Source: Betaproteobacteria bacterium SCN2 (GTDB taxonomy: Bacteria; Pseudomonadota; Gammaproteobacteria; Burkholderiales; Thiobacillaceae). Taken from it: a DNA stretch of 64,000 nt. The notes under the pieces are model-generated. The model was given only the letters and a program-made list of their open reading frames with translations, made no database searches and was not told the DNA's origin. Positions 48,427 through 64,000 of this stretch are shown one piece after another. Each line of letters starts with the position of its first letter. The stretch's first letter is position 1. The stretch is taken from contig WBSG01000027.1 of the NCBI GenBank assembly GCA_008923285.1, positions 372,752 to 436,751 of the forward strand, in the 5' to 3' direction. A program made the translations under genes and the position numbers.

Positions 48427-49254
48427 TCAGCCGGCGTGGCGGCGGCGCACGATCATGCCGGAAGTGCGCTTGTTGCTACGGGTGCGATAGCCCTTGGCAG
48501 GAGTACCCCACGGGCTCACCGGGTCACGACCGGCGGCAGTCTTGCCCTCACCGCCACCATGCGGGTGGTCGACCGGGTTCATGGCCACGCCGCGGACGGT
48601 CGGGCGGATGCCGCGCCAGCGGTTGGCACCGGCCTTGCCGATGGAGCGCAGGCTGTGCTCTTCGTTGCCGACTTCGCCGATGGTGGCGCGGCAGTCGACG
48701 TGCACCTTGCGAATCTCGCCGGAACGCAGGCGCAACTGGGCATAGCTGCCTTCGCGCGCCAGCAGCTGCACGGAAGCACCGGCGGAACGCGCCATCTGCG
48801 CACCCTTGCCGGGCTGCATCTCGATGCAATGGATGGTGGTACCCACCGGAATGTTGCGCAGCGGCAGGCAGTTGCCGGCCTTGATCGGGGCCTCGGCACC
48901 GTTCATCAGCTGCGCGCCGGCAGAGATGCCGCGCGGAGCGATGATGTAGCGGCGCTCGCCGTCGGCGTAGCACAGCAGCGCAAGGTGCGCGGAACGGTTG
49001 GGGTCGTACTCGAGGCGTTCGACCTTGGCAGGAATGCCGTCCTTGTTGCGACGGAAATCCACCACGCGGTAATTCTTCTTGTGGCCACCGCCCATGTGAC
49101 GGATGGTGATATGGCCGTTGTTGTTGCGGCCAGCCGTGCGATTCTTCTTCTCCACCAGGGCCGCCACCGGCTTGCCCTTGTGCAGATCCTTGTTCACGAC
49201 CCTGACGACGGCGCGGCGGCCAGCGGAGGTCGGTTTGAGTTTAACCAATGCCAT
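48427..49254 (-). CDS. rplB: 50S ribosomal protein L2
   Basis: The 275-residue product is essential for peptidyl transferase assembly. [39 protein letters not shown] and the [14 protein letters not shown] loop with its conserved His are intact. It lies between rplW (11 bases) and rpsS. Confidence 0.98.
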   Translation of the reverse strand: MALVKLKPTSAGRRAVVRVVNKDLHKGKPVAALVEKKNRTAGRNNNGHITIRHMGGGHKKNYRVVDFRRNKDGIPAKVERLEYDPNRSAHLALLCYADGERRYIIAPRGISAGAQLMNGAEAPIKAGNCLPLRNIPVGTTIHCIEMQPGKGAQMARSAGASVQLLAREGSYAQLRLRSGEIRKVHVDCRATIGEVGNEEHSLRSIGKAGANRWRGIRPTVRGVAMNPVDHPHGGGEGKTAAGRDPVSPWGTPAKGYRTRSNKRTSGMIVRRRHAG

Positions 49255-49265
49255 GATGCGCTCCT

Positions 49266-49568
49266 TTATGCCGCCGCCAGGTCGATTTCCTGACCCGGCT
49301 TGATGCTGACATAGGCTTTCTTCCAGTTTTTCTGGTGAGCCATGCCGTAACGGTTTTTCTTGACCTTGCCCTTCACGTTCATCACCTGAACGCCGGTCAC
49401 CTCGACCTTGAACAGCATCGCCACGGCAGCACTGATTTCATCCTTGGTGGCATCAGGCAAGACCTTGAAGGTAACCTGGTTGTTCTTGTCGGCCACACGG
49501 GTGCTCTTCTCGGAAATCACCGGGGCCAGAATGACCTTGAGCAGGCGTTCCTGATTCATCGCGCTCAT
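49266..49568 (-). CDS. rplW: 50S ribosomal protein L23
   Basis: The 100-residue product docks trigger factor and SRP at the tunnel exit. [20 protein letters not shown] and [23 protein letters not shown] identify it. The start [10 protein letters not shown] has GAGGAG eight bases upstream and overlaps the rplD stop by one base. Confidence 0.97.
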   Translation of the reverse strand: MSAMNQERLLKVILAPVISEKSTRVADKNNQVTFKVLPDATKDEISAAVAMLFKVEVTGVQVMNVKGKVKKNRYGMAHQKNWKKAYVSIKPGQEIDLAAA

Positions 49569-50185
49569 CACAGCATCTCCTCGAATTGCTTGACCGCTTC
49601 CCGGGTGATCAGCACATTGCCGAACTTGACCAGGCTCCAGGGGTCCGCCTGGTGCGGTTCCACCACATAGACGTTGCTCAGGTTGCGCGCGGACAGCCAC
49701 AGGTTTTCATCGACGCTGTCGGCGATGATCATGACCTTGTCGAAGCCCATGGACTTGACCTTCTGCGCCAGGGCCTTGGTCTTGGGCGCATCGATGCCCA
49801 GGCTGTCGACCACCTTCAGCTTGCCGTCGCGGGCAAGCTGGGAGAGGATGGCGGAGATGCCGGCACGGTACATCTTGCGGTTGACCTTGTGGGCGTAATT
49901 TTCTTCGCCGGTATTGGGGAAGGTCCTGCCGCCGCCACGCCAGATCGGGCTGGAAGTCATGCCCGCACGCGCACGGCCGGTGCCTTTCTGGCGCCAGGGC
50001 TTCTTGGTGCTGTGGCGAACTTCTTCGCGGTCCTTCTGCTTGCTGTTGGCACTGCGCGCATTGGACATGAACGCGGTCACCACCTGATGCACCAGCGCCT
50101 CGTTGTATTCGCGGCCAAAAGTCTCGTCGCTGGCCGACAGGCTGGAGGTTTGCTGACCTTGGTCGTTGATGATCACCAGATCCAT
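49568..50185 (-). CDS. rplD: 50S ribosomal protein L4
   Basis: The 205-residue product lines the tunnel and in Escherichia coli represses its own S10 operon. [29 protein letters not shown] is the tunnel loop. Overlaps of one base with both rplC and rplW suggest coupling. Whether L4 acts on a leader here is open, since rpsJ is separated from rplC by a hairpin. Confidence 0.98.
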   Translation of the reverse strand: MDLVIINDQGQQTSSLSASDETFGREYNEALVHQVVTAFMSNARSANSKQKDREEVRHSTKKPWRQKGTGRARAGMTSSPIWRGGGRTFPNTGEENYAHKVNRKMYRAGISAILSQLARDGKLKVVDSLGIDAPKTKALAQKVKSMGFDKVMIIADSVDENLWLSARNLSNVYVVEPHQADPWSLVKFGNVLITREAVKQFEEML

Positions 50186-50829
50186 TACGCACCCCCCTTC
50201 ACGGCAGGGCGCACCATGACCTGACCGCCCTTGGCGCCAGGCACTGCACCCTTGACCAGAAGCAGGCCGCGCTCTGCATCGACGCGTACCACTTCAAGAT
50301 TCTGCACGGTGCTGCGCACCGAACCCATATGCCCAGCCATGCGCTTGCCCGGAAACACACGGCCCGGGTCCTGCGCCATGCCGATGGAGCCCGGCACATT
50401 GTGCGAACGCGAGTTGCCGTGCGAGGCGCGCTGGGAAGCGAAATTGTGGCGCTTGATGGTGCCGGCGAAACCCTTGCCCTGGGTCACGCCGGTGATGTCA
50501 ACCATCTGTCCAGCCTGGAAGATGTCCGCACCAACCGCGGCGCCCGCCTGGTACTGGGCAGCCACATCGGCAGGAACGGGAAATTCGCGCATGACTTCCG
50601 CAGCCTCGACACCCGCCTTGGCGAAATGTCCGGCCTGCGCCTTGTTCACGCGATTGTTGCGGCGAGAGCCAAAGGCGACCTGCACGGCTGAATAGCCGTC
50701 ATCACCTTCTGTCTTGACCTGGGAGACGCGATTGTTCGACACATCCAGCACGGTCACCGGAACGGACGCGCCGTCGTCGGTGAAAATGCGGGTCATGCCG
50801 ATCTTGCGACCGACGAGTCCGATATTCAT
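50185..50829 (-). CDS. rplC: 50S ribosomal protein L3
   Basis: The 214-residue product reaches into the peptidyl transferase centre. [18 protein letters not shown] and [30 protein letters not shown]-type segments are diagnostic; only short parts are needed to name it. MNIGLVGRK is preferred as start because AAAGGA lies nine bases before that ATG and directly against the upstream one. Confidence 0.97.
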   Translation of the reverse strand: MNIGLVGRKIGMTRIFTDDGASVPVTVLDVSNNRVSQVKTEGDDGYSAVQVAFGSRRNNRVNKAQAGHFAKAGVEAAEVMREFPVPADVAAQYQAGAAVGADIFQAGQMVDITGVTQGKGFAGTIKRHNFASQRASHGNSRSHNVPGSIGMAQDPGRVFPGKRMAGHMGSVRSTVQNLEVVRVDAERGLLLVKGAVPGAKGGQVMVRPAVKGGA

Positions 50830-50849
50830 TATCTTCATTCCTTTGCAAA

Positions 50850-50863
50850 CCCCGTCACCGGGG
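50850..50863 (-). other. Short GNRA-capped hairpin just before rplC
   Basis: On the minus strand CCCCG, loop GTGA, CGGGG, with TTTG after it, about 20 bases before the rplC start. A GTGA loop is the DNA form of a GNRA tetraloop. It may be part of an autoregulatory leader. Confidence 0.45.
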
Positions 50864-50929
50864 GCTGTAAAGCGCCGACTTCAATTGGCCGGCGATCCAT
50901 AATCCCTACCTTGCGGCGGGGGTGAAACA

Positions 50930-50959
50930 GCAAAACGCGAGATCATACTCGCGTTTTGC
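50930..50959 (-). terminator. Terminator-like 12-bp hairpin between rpsJ and rplC
   Basis: GCAAAACGCGAG and CTCGCGTTTTGC pair perfectly around six bases. The A/T-rich outer stem gives a T-run in both directions. It sits 50 bases past the rpsJ stop and 100 before rplC, splitting the classical S10 operon. Confidence 0.75.
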
Positions 50960-51008
50960 CTTCAATTCAAGCCGTATGCGCCCCGATTTCAGTCGGGACC
51001 AAACCGGC

Positions 51009-51323
51009 TCAGAGCTTGATTTCGACGTCAACGCCCGCCGGCAGATCGAGCTTCATCAACGCATCGACGGTTTTGTCGGTAGGGTCGATGATATCCATCA
51101 GGCGGCGATGGGTGCGGATTTCGAACTGATCGCGCGAAGTCTTGTTGACGTGCGGCGAGCGCAGCACGTCGAAGCGCTCGATCGAGGTCGGCAGCGGCAC
51201 GGGGCCCTTGACCACGGCGCCGGTGCGCTTGGCGGTCTCGACGATCTCGATGGCGGACTGGTCGATCAGTTTGTAATCGAAAGCCTTGAGGCGAATACGG
51301 ATTTTCTGGTTTTGCATGCTCAT
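51009..51323 (-). CDS. rpsJ: 30S ribosomal protein S10 (NusE)
   Basis: The 104-residue product is a 30S head protein and also the NusE antitermination factor. [31 protein letters not shown]-type opening and [15 protein letters not shown] are diagnostic. Its first ATG overlaps the tuf stop as TAATG; an ATG two codons later is also possible. It ends the str transcript unless readthrough passes the following hairpin. Confidence 0.97.
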   Translation of the reverse strand: MSMQNQKIRIRLKAFDYKLIDQSAIEIVETAKRTGAVVKGPVPLPTSIERFDVLRSPHVNKTSRDQFEIRTHRRLMDIIDPTDKTVDALMKLDLPAGVDVEIKL

Positions 51324-52513
51324 TACTCGATAATCTTCGCCACGACGCCGGCGCCGACGGTACGGCCGCCTTCGCGAATCGCGAAACGCAGGCCTTCATC
51401 CATGGCGATGGGCTGAATCAGGGCAACAGTGATGGAGACGTTGTCGCCAGGCATCACCATCTCCGTGCCAGCCGGCAGCTCGATCGCACCCGTCACGTCA
51501 GTGGTGCGGAAGTAGAACTGCGGACGGTAGCCGTTGAAGAACGGGGTGTGACGACCGCCTTCATCCTTGCTCAGCACATAGATCTCGGCCGTGAACTTGG
51601 TGTGCGGGGTGATGGAACCCGGCTTCGCCAACACCTGCCCGCGCTGCACTTCCTCGCGCTTGGTGCCGCGCAGCAGCACGCCAACGTTGTCGCCCGCCTG
51701 ACCCTGGTCCAGCAGCTTGCGGAACATCTCAACGCCAGTGCAGGTGGTCTTCACGGTCGGGGTAATGCCAACAATCTCAATCTCTTCGCCAACCTTGACG
51801 ATGCCGCGCTCGACACGACCCGTCACCACGGTGCCGCGGCCGGAAATCGAAAACACGTCTTCAACCGGCATCAGGAACGGCTGGTCAATCGCGCGCTCAG
51901 GCTCGGGAATGTAGCTGTCCAGGGCCGCCGCCAGCTTCAGAATGGCAGGCTCGCCAATGTCGCTCTGGTCGCCTTCCAGCGCCTTCAGCGCAGAGCCAAC
52001 AACGATGGGCGTGTCATCACCAGGGAAGTCGTACTTGGACAGCAGTTCGCGAACTTCCATCTCCACCAGCTCCAGAAGCTCGGGGTCGTCGACCATGTCG
52101 GCCTTGTTCATGAACACGATGATGTAGGGAACACCAACCTGACGCGCCAGCAGAATGTGCTCGCGGGTCTGCGGCATCGGACCGTCCGCAGAGGACACGA
52201 CCAGAATCGCGCCATCCATCTGCGCCGCACCAGTAATCATGTTCTTCACGTAGTCAGCGTGGCCCGGACAGTCAACGTGCGCGTAATGGCGGGTCTCGGT
52301 CTCGTACTCAACGTGGGAGGTGTTGATGGTGATGCCGCGCGCCTTCTCTTCGGGCGCAGAATCAATCTCAGCGTAGTTCTTCGCCGCACCACCAAACTTC
52401 TTCGACAAAATGGTGGTGATCGCCGCCGTCAAAGTGGTCTTGCCATGGTCAACGTGACCAATCGTACCCACGTTCACGTGCGGCTTCGTACGTTCAAATT
52501 TTTCCTTAGACAT
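51323..52513 (-). CDS. tuf: Elongation factor Tu
   Basis: The 396-residue GTPase carries aminoacyl-tRNA to the ribosome. [21 protein letters not shown] and FMNKADMV are the G motifs. Length is standard. It lies in the str operon between fusA (20 bases) and rpsJ; only this copy is in the window, although a second tuf is common in this class. Confidence 0.98.
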   Translation of the reverse strand: MSKEKFERTKPHVNVGTIGHVDHGKTTLTAAITTILSKKFGGAAKNYAEIDSAPEEKARGITINTSHVEYETETRHYAHVDCPGHADYVKNMITGAAQMDGAILVVSSADGPMPQTREHILLARQVGVPYIIVFMNKADMVDDPELLELVEMEVRELLSKYDFPGDDTPIVVGSALKALEGDQSDIGEPAILKLAAALDSYIPEPERAIDQPFLMPVEDVFSISGRGTVVTGRVERGIVKVGEEIEIVGITPTVKTTCTGVEMFRKLLDQGQAGDNVGVLLRGTKREEVQRGQVLAKPGSITPHTKFTAEIYVLSKDEGGRHTPFFNGYRPQFYFRTTDVTGAIELPAGTEMVMPGDNVSITVALIQPIAMDEGLRFAIREGGRTVGAGVVAKIIE

Positions 52514-52533
52514 GTCTTGATCCTCGTCCTAGA

Positions 52534-54627
<2,094 letters not shown>

Positions 54628-54644
54628 GTCTTGTCAATTCCCCA

Positions 54645-55115
54645 TCAGAAACGGAAATGCGAGAAAGCCTTGTTGGCTTCTGCCATGCGGTGAACCTCTT
54701 CACGCTTTTTCATTGCAGAGCCGCGACCTTCGGCGGCATCCAGCAGCTCGCCCGCGAGACGGGCATCCATCGACTTCTCGCCGCGCTTGCGCGCAGCATC
54801 GCGCACCCAGCGCATGGCCAGGGCGGTACGCCGGGAAGGACGCACCTCGACGGGCACCTGATAGTTGGCACCACCAACGCGGCGGCTCTTCACCTCGACG
54901 ATGGGGCGCACATTATTCATGGCCGTGGAGAACACTTCCAGCGGATCCTTGCCGGATTTCTTGGAGATATGCTCGAAAGCGCCATACACGATACGCTCGG
55001 CGACAGACTTCTTGCCGCTGATCATGATGGCGTTCATGAACTTGGAAACTTCGACGTTGCCGAACTTGGGATCCGGCAGGATTTCACGTTTTTCTACTTC
55101 GCGACGGCGTGGCAT
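54645..55115 (-). CDS. rpsG: 30S ribosomal protein S7
   Basis: The 156-residue product organises the 30S head and in Escherichia coli represses the str operon. [37 protein letters not shown] and [18 protein letters not shown] identify it. It follows rpsL by 22 bases. Confidence 0.98.
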   Translation of the reverse strand: MPRRREVEKREILPDPKFGNVEVSKFMNAIMISGKKSVAERIVYGAFEHISKKSGKDPLEVFSTAMNNVRPIVEVKSRRVGGANYQVPVEVRPSRRTALAMRWVRDAARKRGEKSMDARLAGELLDAAEGRGSAMKKREEVHRMAEANKAFSHFRF

Positions 55116-55137
55116 GTCATCAATCCTTCAATAATTT

Positions 55138-55515
55138 TTAAGCTGCCTTGGGACGCTTGGCGCCGTACTTGGAACGCGCCTGCTTGCGATCCTTCACGCC
55201 CGCCGTGTCCAGCGAACCACGGACCGTGTGGTAACGCACACCCGGCAAATCCTTGACACGACCGCCACGGATCAGCACCACGGAGTGCTCCTGCAGGTTG
55301 TGACCTTCGCCGCCGATATAGCTGATCACCTCGAAACCGTTGGTCAGGCGAACCTTGCAGACTTTCCGCAACGCGGAGTTCGGCTTCTTGGGAGTAGTGG
55401 TGTACACGCGGGTACACACACCGCGCTTTTGCGGACAGGCCTGCATGGCAGGCACCTTGCTTTTGGTCACCGGAGCCTTGCGCGGCTTGCGGATCAGCTG
55501 GTTAATCGTTGGCAT
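55138..55515 (-). CDS. rpsL: 30S ribosomal protein S12
   Basis: The 125-residue product controls decoding accuracy. [37 protein letters not shown] and [17 protein letters not shown] are intact; the two lysines altered in streptomycin resistance are in their usual form. It opens the str operon after the rpoC terminator. No clear promoter was found in its 66-base leader. Confidence 0.98.
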   Translation of the reverse strand: MPTINQLIRKPRKAPVTKSKVPAMQACPQKRGVCTRVYTTTPKKPNSALRKVCKVRLTNGFEVISYIGGEGHNLQEHSVVLIRGGRVKDLPGVRYHTVRGSLDTAGVKDRKQARSKYGAKRPKAA

Positions 55516-55548
55516 CTAAGCTTCCGTTCAGTCAATGTCTCAAAACAG

Positions 55549-55582
55549 CATTAAAACAACCGGGACGGCCTGGGCCGTCCCG
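55549..55582 (-). terminator. Terminator of the rpoB-rpoC transcript
   Basis: On the minus strand CGGGACGGCC and GGCCGTCCCG pair perfectly around CA and are followed by GGTTGTTTTAA. It lies 76 bases past the rpoC stop, before rpsL. Confidence 0.85.
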
Positions 55583-55657
55583 TTGCGTCAGATTCATGCA
55601 TCCCGGCAAAGAAGCCGGAAAAAAGACGCATGATTCTAAGTAGGCAGCGCTACGTTG

Positions 55658-58600
55658 TCAAGCCACCTCCTGGTTTTCCTGGGTGGGCTGCTGCGGCGTC
55701 TCGATGAAATGGTCGGCCGCCAGGTCTTCGCCCGCGGCCTGACGACGGCGGGTATTGTGGTAGGCAAGGCCCGTACCCGCCGGGATGAGCCGGCCGACGA
55801 TGACGTTTTCCTTGAGGCCGCGCAGGTCGTCCTTCTTGCCCATGATCGCCGCCTCCGTAAGCACCCGGGTGGTTTCCTGGAAGGAAGCCGCCGAAATGAA
55901 GGAGTCGGTGGACAGCGAAGCCTTGGTAATGCCCAGCAGCACGGGATCATAGGTAGCGGGCTGCTTGCCGGCCGCCACCATTTCGTCGTTGAGCTGCAGC
56001 ACTTCGGAGCGTTCCACCTGCTCGCCGGGGATGAGGGTGGTATCGCCCGGGTCCGCCACGTTCACGCGACGCAGCATCTGACGCACGATGACCTCGATGT
56101 GCTTGTCGTTGATTTTCACACCCTGCAGGCGGTAGACATCCTGCACTTCATCGGTGATGTACCGGGCCAGCGCCTCGACGCCCTGCAGGCGCAGGATGTC
56201 CTGCGGATCAACCGAGCCGTCGACGATCATCTCGCCCTTCTGCACGACCTGGCCATCGTGGGCAGTGACGTGCTTGTCCTTCGGGATGAGGTACTCGTGG
56301 GCGACACCGTCGAAGTCGGTAATGACCAGGCGCTGCTTGCCCTTCGTGTCCTTGCCGAAAGACACCGTGCCGGTCACTTCCGCCAGCAGGCCCGCGTCCT
56401 TCGGCGAACGCGCCTCGAACAGCTCGGCCACGCGCGGCAGGCCGCCGGTGATGTCGCGGGTCTTGGTGGTTTCCTGCGGAATGCGTGCAAGCACATCGCC
56501 CACATGCACATCCTGGCCATCCTTCACGGTAATGATGGAGCCGATCTGGAAAGTGATGTTGACCGGGGTGTCGGTGCCGGCAATCCTTGCCTCCTTGCCA
56601 GACTCGTCCAGCAGCTTGACCTGCGGGCGCACGCCCTTGGCCGCTGCGCCCTTGCGGGACTTGGGGTCAATCACCACCAGGGTCGAGAGGCCGGTGACCT
56701 CGTCGATCTGCTTGGCAACGGTGACGCCCTCCTCGACGTTCTCGAAGCGCACCTTGCCGGTGTACTCGGTAATGATCGGGCGGGTGTGCGGATCCCAGGT
56801 GGCCAATACCGCGCCGGCCTTGATCTTGGCGCCGTCGGTCACCGACAGGGTGGCGCCGTAGGGCACCTTGTGGCGCTCGCGCTCGCGGCCGGCATCGTCG
56901 ACCACGATCATCTCGCCGGAACGAGAAATCGCCACCAGCTCCTGGCGTGCATTGGTGACGTAGCGCATGGTCGCCGAATAGCGCACCGTGCCGTTGGACT
57001 TGGCTTCCAGTTGGCTGGCTGCCGCGGCCCGCGAGGCCGCGCCGCCGATGTGGAAGGTCCGCATGGTGAGCTGGGTGCCCGGCTCGCCGATCGACTGGGC
57101 GGCAATGACGCCCACTGCCTCGCCCACGTTGACCAGATGGCCACGACCGAGGTCGCGCCCGTAGCACTTGGCGCACAGGCCGAAGCGGGTGCTGCAGGTG
57201 AGCGGGGTGCGCACCTTGACTTCGTCGACGCCGGCGGCGTCTATGGCATCGACCAGATCCTCGGAGAGCAGGGTACCGGCCTCGATCATGGTCTCCTGGG
57301 TTTCCGGATTGACGACGTCGACCGCGGCCACGCGACCCAGAATGCGCTCGCGCAGCGGCTCGACCACTTCACCGCCCTCGACCAGCGCCTTGAGCGCCAT
57401 GCCGTCCTTGGTGCCGCAATCGTCTTCCACCACCACCAGATCCTGCGTCACATCGACCAGACGGCGGGTGAGGTAGCCGGAGTTCGCGGTTTTCAGCGCG
57501 GTGTCGGCGAGGCCCTTGCGGGCGCCGTGGGTAGAAATGAAGTACTGCAGCATGTTCAACCCCTCGCGGAAGTTCGCGGTAATCGGGGTCTCGATGATGG
57601 AGCCATCCGGCTTGGCCATCAGGCCGCGCATGCCGGCCAGCTGACGAATCTGCGCGGCAGAACCGCGTGCGCCGGAGTCGGCCATCATGTAGATCGCGTT
57701 GAAGGATTCCTGGGTGACTTCCTCGCCCTTGCGGTTCTTCACCTTTTCCACGCCCAACTGGCCCATCATGGCCTTGGCCACCTGGTCACCGGCGCGCCCC
57801 CAGATGTCCACCACCTTGTTGTAGCGTTCGCCCTGGGTCACCAGGCCGGAGGTGTACTGCATCTCGATTTCCTTCACCTCGGCTTCGGCGGCCTCGAGAA
57901 TGGAGGATTTTTCCGCCGGGATCAGCATGTCCTTGATGGCGATCGACATGCCGGCGCGGGTCGCGAAGCTGAAACCGGTGTACATCAGCTTGTCAGCGAA
58001 GATCACGGTTTCGCGCAGGCCGCAGAGTCGGAAACTGGCGTTGATGAGCTTGGAGATTTCCTTTTTCTTCAGCGCCTTGTCGATATGGCTGAACGACAGG
58101 CCCGGCGGCAGGATTTCCGACAGGATGGCACGGCCGACGGTAGTCTCGACGCGCCTCACGGTCTCGACGCGCTGGCCGTCGACGATGTTCGCTTCCTTGA
58201 TGCGGATGGTCACGCGCGCATGCAGCTCGACTGCGCCGTTGTCATAGGCGCGGCGCGCCTCGGCCACGTCGGCGTAGAAGCTGCCTTCGCCCTTGGCGTT
58301 GATCTTCTCGCGGGTCATGTAGTACAGACCCAGCACGATGTCCTGCGAAGGCACGATGATGGGCTCGCCGTTGGCGGGCGACAGCACGTTGTTGGAAGCC
58401 AGCATCAGGGTGCGCGCTTCCATCTGCGCTTCCAGCGACAACGGCACGTGCACGGCCATCTGGTCACCGTCGAAGTCGGCGTTGAAGGCCGCACAGACCA
58501 GCGGATGCAACTGGATCGCCTTGCCCTCGATCAGCACCGGCTCGAAAGCCTGGATGCCGAGACGGTGCAGCGTGGGCGCGCGGTTCAGCAGCACCGGGTG

Positions 58601-59854
58601 TTCGCGGATAACCTCTTCGAGGATGTCCCACACGATCGGCTCTTCGTCTTCCACCATCTTCTTGGCCGCCTTGATGGTAGTGGCCAGGCCCATGACCTCC
58701 AGGCGGTTGAAGATGAAGGGCTTGAACAGTTCCAGCGCCATTTTCTTCGGCAGGCCGCACTGGTGCAGCTTCAGTTGCGGGCCCACCACGATGACGGAAC
58801 GGCCGGAGTAGTCGACGCGCTTGCCCAGCAGGTTCTGGCGGAAGCGGCCGCTCTTGCCCTTGATCATGTCGGCCAGCGATTTCAGCGGACGCTTGTTGGC
58901 GCCGGTCATGGCCTTGCCGCGGCGACCGTTGTCCAACAGCGAGTCCACGGACTCCTGCAGCATGCGCTTTTCGTTGCGCACGATGATTTCCGGCGCCTTC
59001 AGTTCCAGGAGCCTTTTCAGACGATTGTTGCGGTTGATGACACGGCGGTACAGGTCATTGAGGTCGGAAGTCGCGAAGCGGCCGCCGTCCAGCGGCACCA
59101 GCGGGCGCAGCTCCGGCGGCAACACCGGCAGCACTTCCAGGATCATCCAGTCGGGCTTGATGCCGGAACGCTGGAAAGCCTCCAGCACCTTGAGGCGCTT
59201 GGAAATCTTCTTCAGCTTGGTGTCGGAGGTGGTCTTCGACAGTTCTGCGCGCAGGTTCTCGACTTCACTGTTGAGGTCGATGGCGCGCAGCAAGTCGCGG
59301 ATGCCCTCGGCGCCCATGGAGGCCTTGAACTCGTCACCGTACTCCTCGACCTTGGACAAGTAGTCGTCCTCGGTCAAGAGCTGGCATTTGTTGAGCGGGG
59401 TCATGCCGGGGTCGGTCACGACGTAGCCTTCGAAGTACAGCACGCGCTCGATGTCGCGCAGGGTCATGTCCAGCACCATGCCGAGACGGCTGGGCAGGGA
59501 CTTCAGGAACCAGATGTGGGCGACCGGGCTGGCCAGATCGATGTGGCCCATGCGCTCGCGACGCACCTTGGACAGGGTCACCTCGACGCCGCACTTTTCG
59601 CAGATCACGCCGCGATGCTTCAGGCGCTTGTACTTGCCGCACAGGCACTCATAGTCCTTGACCGGGCCGAAAATCTTGGCGCAGAACAGGCCATCGCGTT
59701 CCGGCTTGAAGGTGCGATAGTTGATGGTTTCAGGCTTCTTGACCTCGCCGTACGACCAGGCACGGATTTTTTCAGGGGAGGCGATGCCGATCTTGATGGC
59801 ATCGAACTCTTCTTCCTGGGTGGCTTCCTTGAACAGATCCAGCAGTGCTTTCAT
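55658..59854 (-). CDS. rpoC: RNA polymerase beta' subunit
   Basis: The 1398-residue product carries the catalytic magnesium site [12 protein letters not shown] near residue 460. The N-terminal zinc ribbon [23 protein letters not shown] and the second one with [16 protein letters not shown] are complete. Length is typical for betaproteobacteria. It follows rpoB by 21 bases. A terminator follows. Confidence 0.98.
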   Translation of the reverse strand: MKALLDLFKEATQEEEFDAIKIGIASPEKIRAWSYGEVKKPETINYRTFKPERDGLFCAKIFGPVKDYECLCGKYKRLKHRGVICEKCGVEVTLSKVRRERMGHIDLASPVAHIWFLKSLPSRLGMVLDMTLRDIERVLYFEGYVVTDPGMTPLNKCQLLTEDDYLSKVEEYGDEFKASMGAEGIRDLLRAIDLNSEVENLRAELSKTTSDTKLKKISKRLKVLEAFQRSGIKPDWMILEVLPVLPPELRPLVPLDGGRFATSDLNDLYRRVINRNNRLKRLLELKAPEIIVRNEKRMLQESVDSLLDNGRRGKAMTGANKRPLKSLADMIKGKSGRFRQNLLGKRVDYSGRSVIVVGPQLKLHQCGLPKKMALELFKPFIFNRLEVMGLATTIKAAKKMVEDEEPIVWDILEEVIREHPVLLNRAPTLHRLGIQAFEPVLIEGKAIQLHPLVCAAFNADFDGDQMAVHVPLSLEAQMEARTLMLASNNVLSPANGEPIIVPSQDIVLGLYYMTREKINAKGEGSFYADVAEARRAYDNGAVELHARVTIRIKEANIVDGQRVETVRRVETTVGRAILSEILPPGLSFSHIDKALKKKEISKLINASFRLCGLRETVIFADKLMYTGFSFATRAGMSIAIKDMLIPAEKSSILEAAEAEVKEIEMQYTSGLVTQGERYNKVVDIWGRAGDQVAKAMMGQLGVEKVKNRKGEEVTQESFNAIYMMADSGARGSAAQIRQLAGMRGLMAKPDGSIIETPITANFREGLNMLQYFISTHGARKGLADTALKTANSGYLTRRLVDVTQDLVVVEDDCGTKDGMALKALVEGGEVVEPLRERILGRVAAVDVVNPETQETMIEAGTLLSEDLVDAIDAAGVDEVKVRTPLTCSTRFGLCAKCYGRDLGRGHLVNVGEAVGVIAAQSIGEPGTQLTMRTFHIGGAASRAAAASQLEAKSNGTVRYSATMRYVTNARQELVAISRSGEMIVVDDAGRERERHKVPYGATLSVTDGAKIKAGAVLATWDPHTRPIITEYTGKVRFENVEEGVTVAKQIDEVTGLSTLVVIDPKSRKGAAAKGVRPQVKLLDESGKEARIAGTDTPVNITFQIGSIITVKDGQDVHVGDVLARIPQETTKTRDITGGLPRVAELFEARSPKDAGLLAEVTGTVSFGKDTKGKQRLVITDFDGVAHEYLIPKDKHVTAHDGQVVQKGEMIVDGSVDPQDILRLQGVEALARYITDEVQDVYRLQGVKINDKHIEVIVRQMLRRVNVADPGDTTLIPGEQVERSEVLQLNDEMVAAGKQPATYDPVLLGITKASLSTDSFISAASFQETTRVLTEAAIMGKKDDLRGLKENVIVGRLIPAGTGLAYHNTRRRQAAGEDLAADHFIETPQQPTQENQEVA

Positions 59855-59875
59855 GGTTAGTTCCTCACCCCTAAA

Positions 59876-63949
<4,074 letters not shown>

Positions 63950-64000
63950 GGGGTCTCCTTGGATATGGCAGGTTGCGGAGCGATTCCGGTAACGGCATGT

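Noticed and set aside
55583-55640. Hairpin CCGGC-AAAGAA-GCCGG followed by A6 after rpoC taken as a terminator
   Set aside because: On the transcribed strand the T-run comes before the stem, not after it; the real terminator is the 10-bp stem at 55561-55582.
56154-56861. Long antisense frames inside rpoC, rpoB, fusA, aspS and the receptors
   Set aside because: They mirror GC-rich codon bias of the real genes, carry no family motifs and lack ribosome sites.

Overview
The window looks like chromosomal DNA of a GC-rich betaproteobacterium. The best guess is the Rhodocyclales/Nitrosomonadales side of the class. This rests on gene order and protein character: an FmdB / DUF502 / aspS / nudB run, an MFS-ssb block divergent from uvrA, a hemP-bfd pair beside tonB-exbB-exbD, and the standard rpoB-rpoC / str / S10 / spc / alpha ribosomal series. 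No rRNA, tRNA, CRISPR, insertion sequence or prophage was seen. The genus is not determined.

Layout. (1) 1-3925, plus strand: end of an SCP2-like gene, a HerA-like ATPase, a zinc metallopeptidase and an M42-like peptidase. (2) 3922-9410, minus strand: fmdB, DUF502, aspS, nudB, an endonuclease/exonuclease/phosphatase-family gene and a clsB-type cardiolipin synthase. (3) 9511-15418, minus strand: an MFS transporter with a C-terminal soluble domain, ssb, and two related TonB receptors behind ssb; uvrA diverges at 15490. (4) 18316-22172: accessory stretch with a tandem pair of unknown 64-residue proteins, each with its own promoter and terminator, then a cupin, a lipoprotein, a DUF411 protein and a small MscS channel. 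(5) 22173-26399: an RND efflux adaptor and pump. (6) 26396-35143, minus strand: a nine-kilobase iron island with bacterioferritin, a PiuC-like hydroxylase, a Fiu-like and a FecA-like receptor, hemP, exbD, exbB, tonB, a six-cysteine unknown, bfd and a second hemP. Its outer promoter is a near-consensus sigma-70 site overlapped by a Fur box. (7) 35249-37245: glycerate kinase and SAM hydrolase. (8) 37356-63949, minus strand: rpoB-rpoC, str operon with rpsJ, S10, spc and alpha operons, ending in a strong terminator after rplQ.

How the parts work together. The iron island covers outer-membrane uptake (two receptors), energy transduction (TonB-ExbB-ExbD), regulation or heme-linked function (HemP) and storage and release (Bfr with Bfd); the Fur box suggests derepression under iron starvation. 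The 26-kb expression block supplies RNA polymerase, translation factors and most ribosomal proteins. Its operon boundaries are visible as a terminator after rpoC, a 12-bp hairpin between rpsJ and rplC, and a promoter plus leader hairpin between rpsQ and rplN.

Most likely to be new: the duplicated 64-residue protein units at 18588-19301, the cysteine-rich 81-residue protein heading the tonB operon, the repeated CTGGCTGG motif ahead of the iron receptors, and the fact that three of four convergent gene pairs end in one shared CTAG. All functional statements come from reading motifs and gene context; no database search was run.
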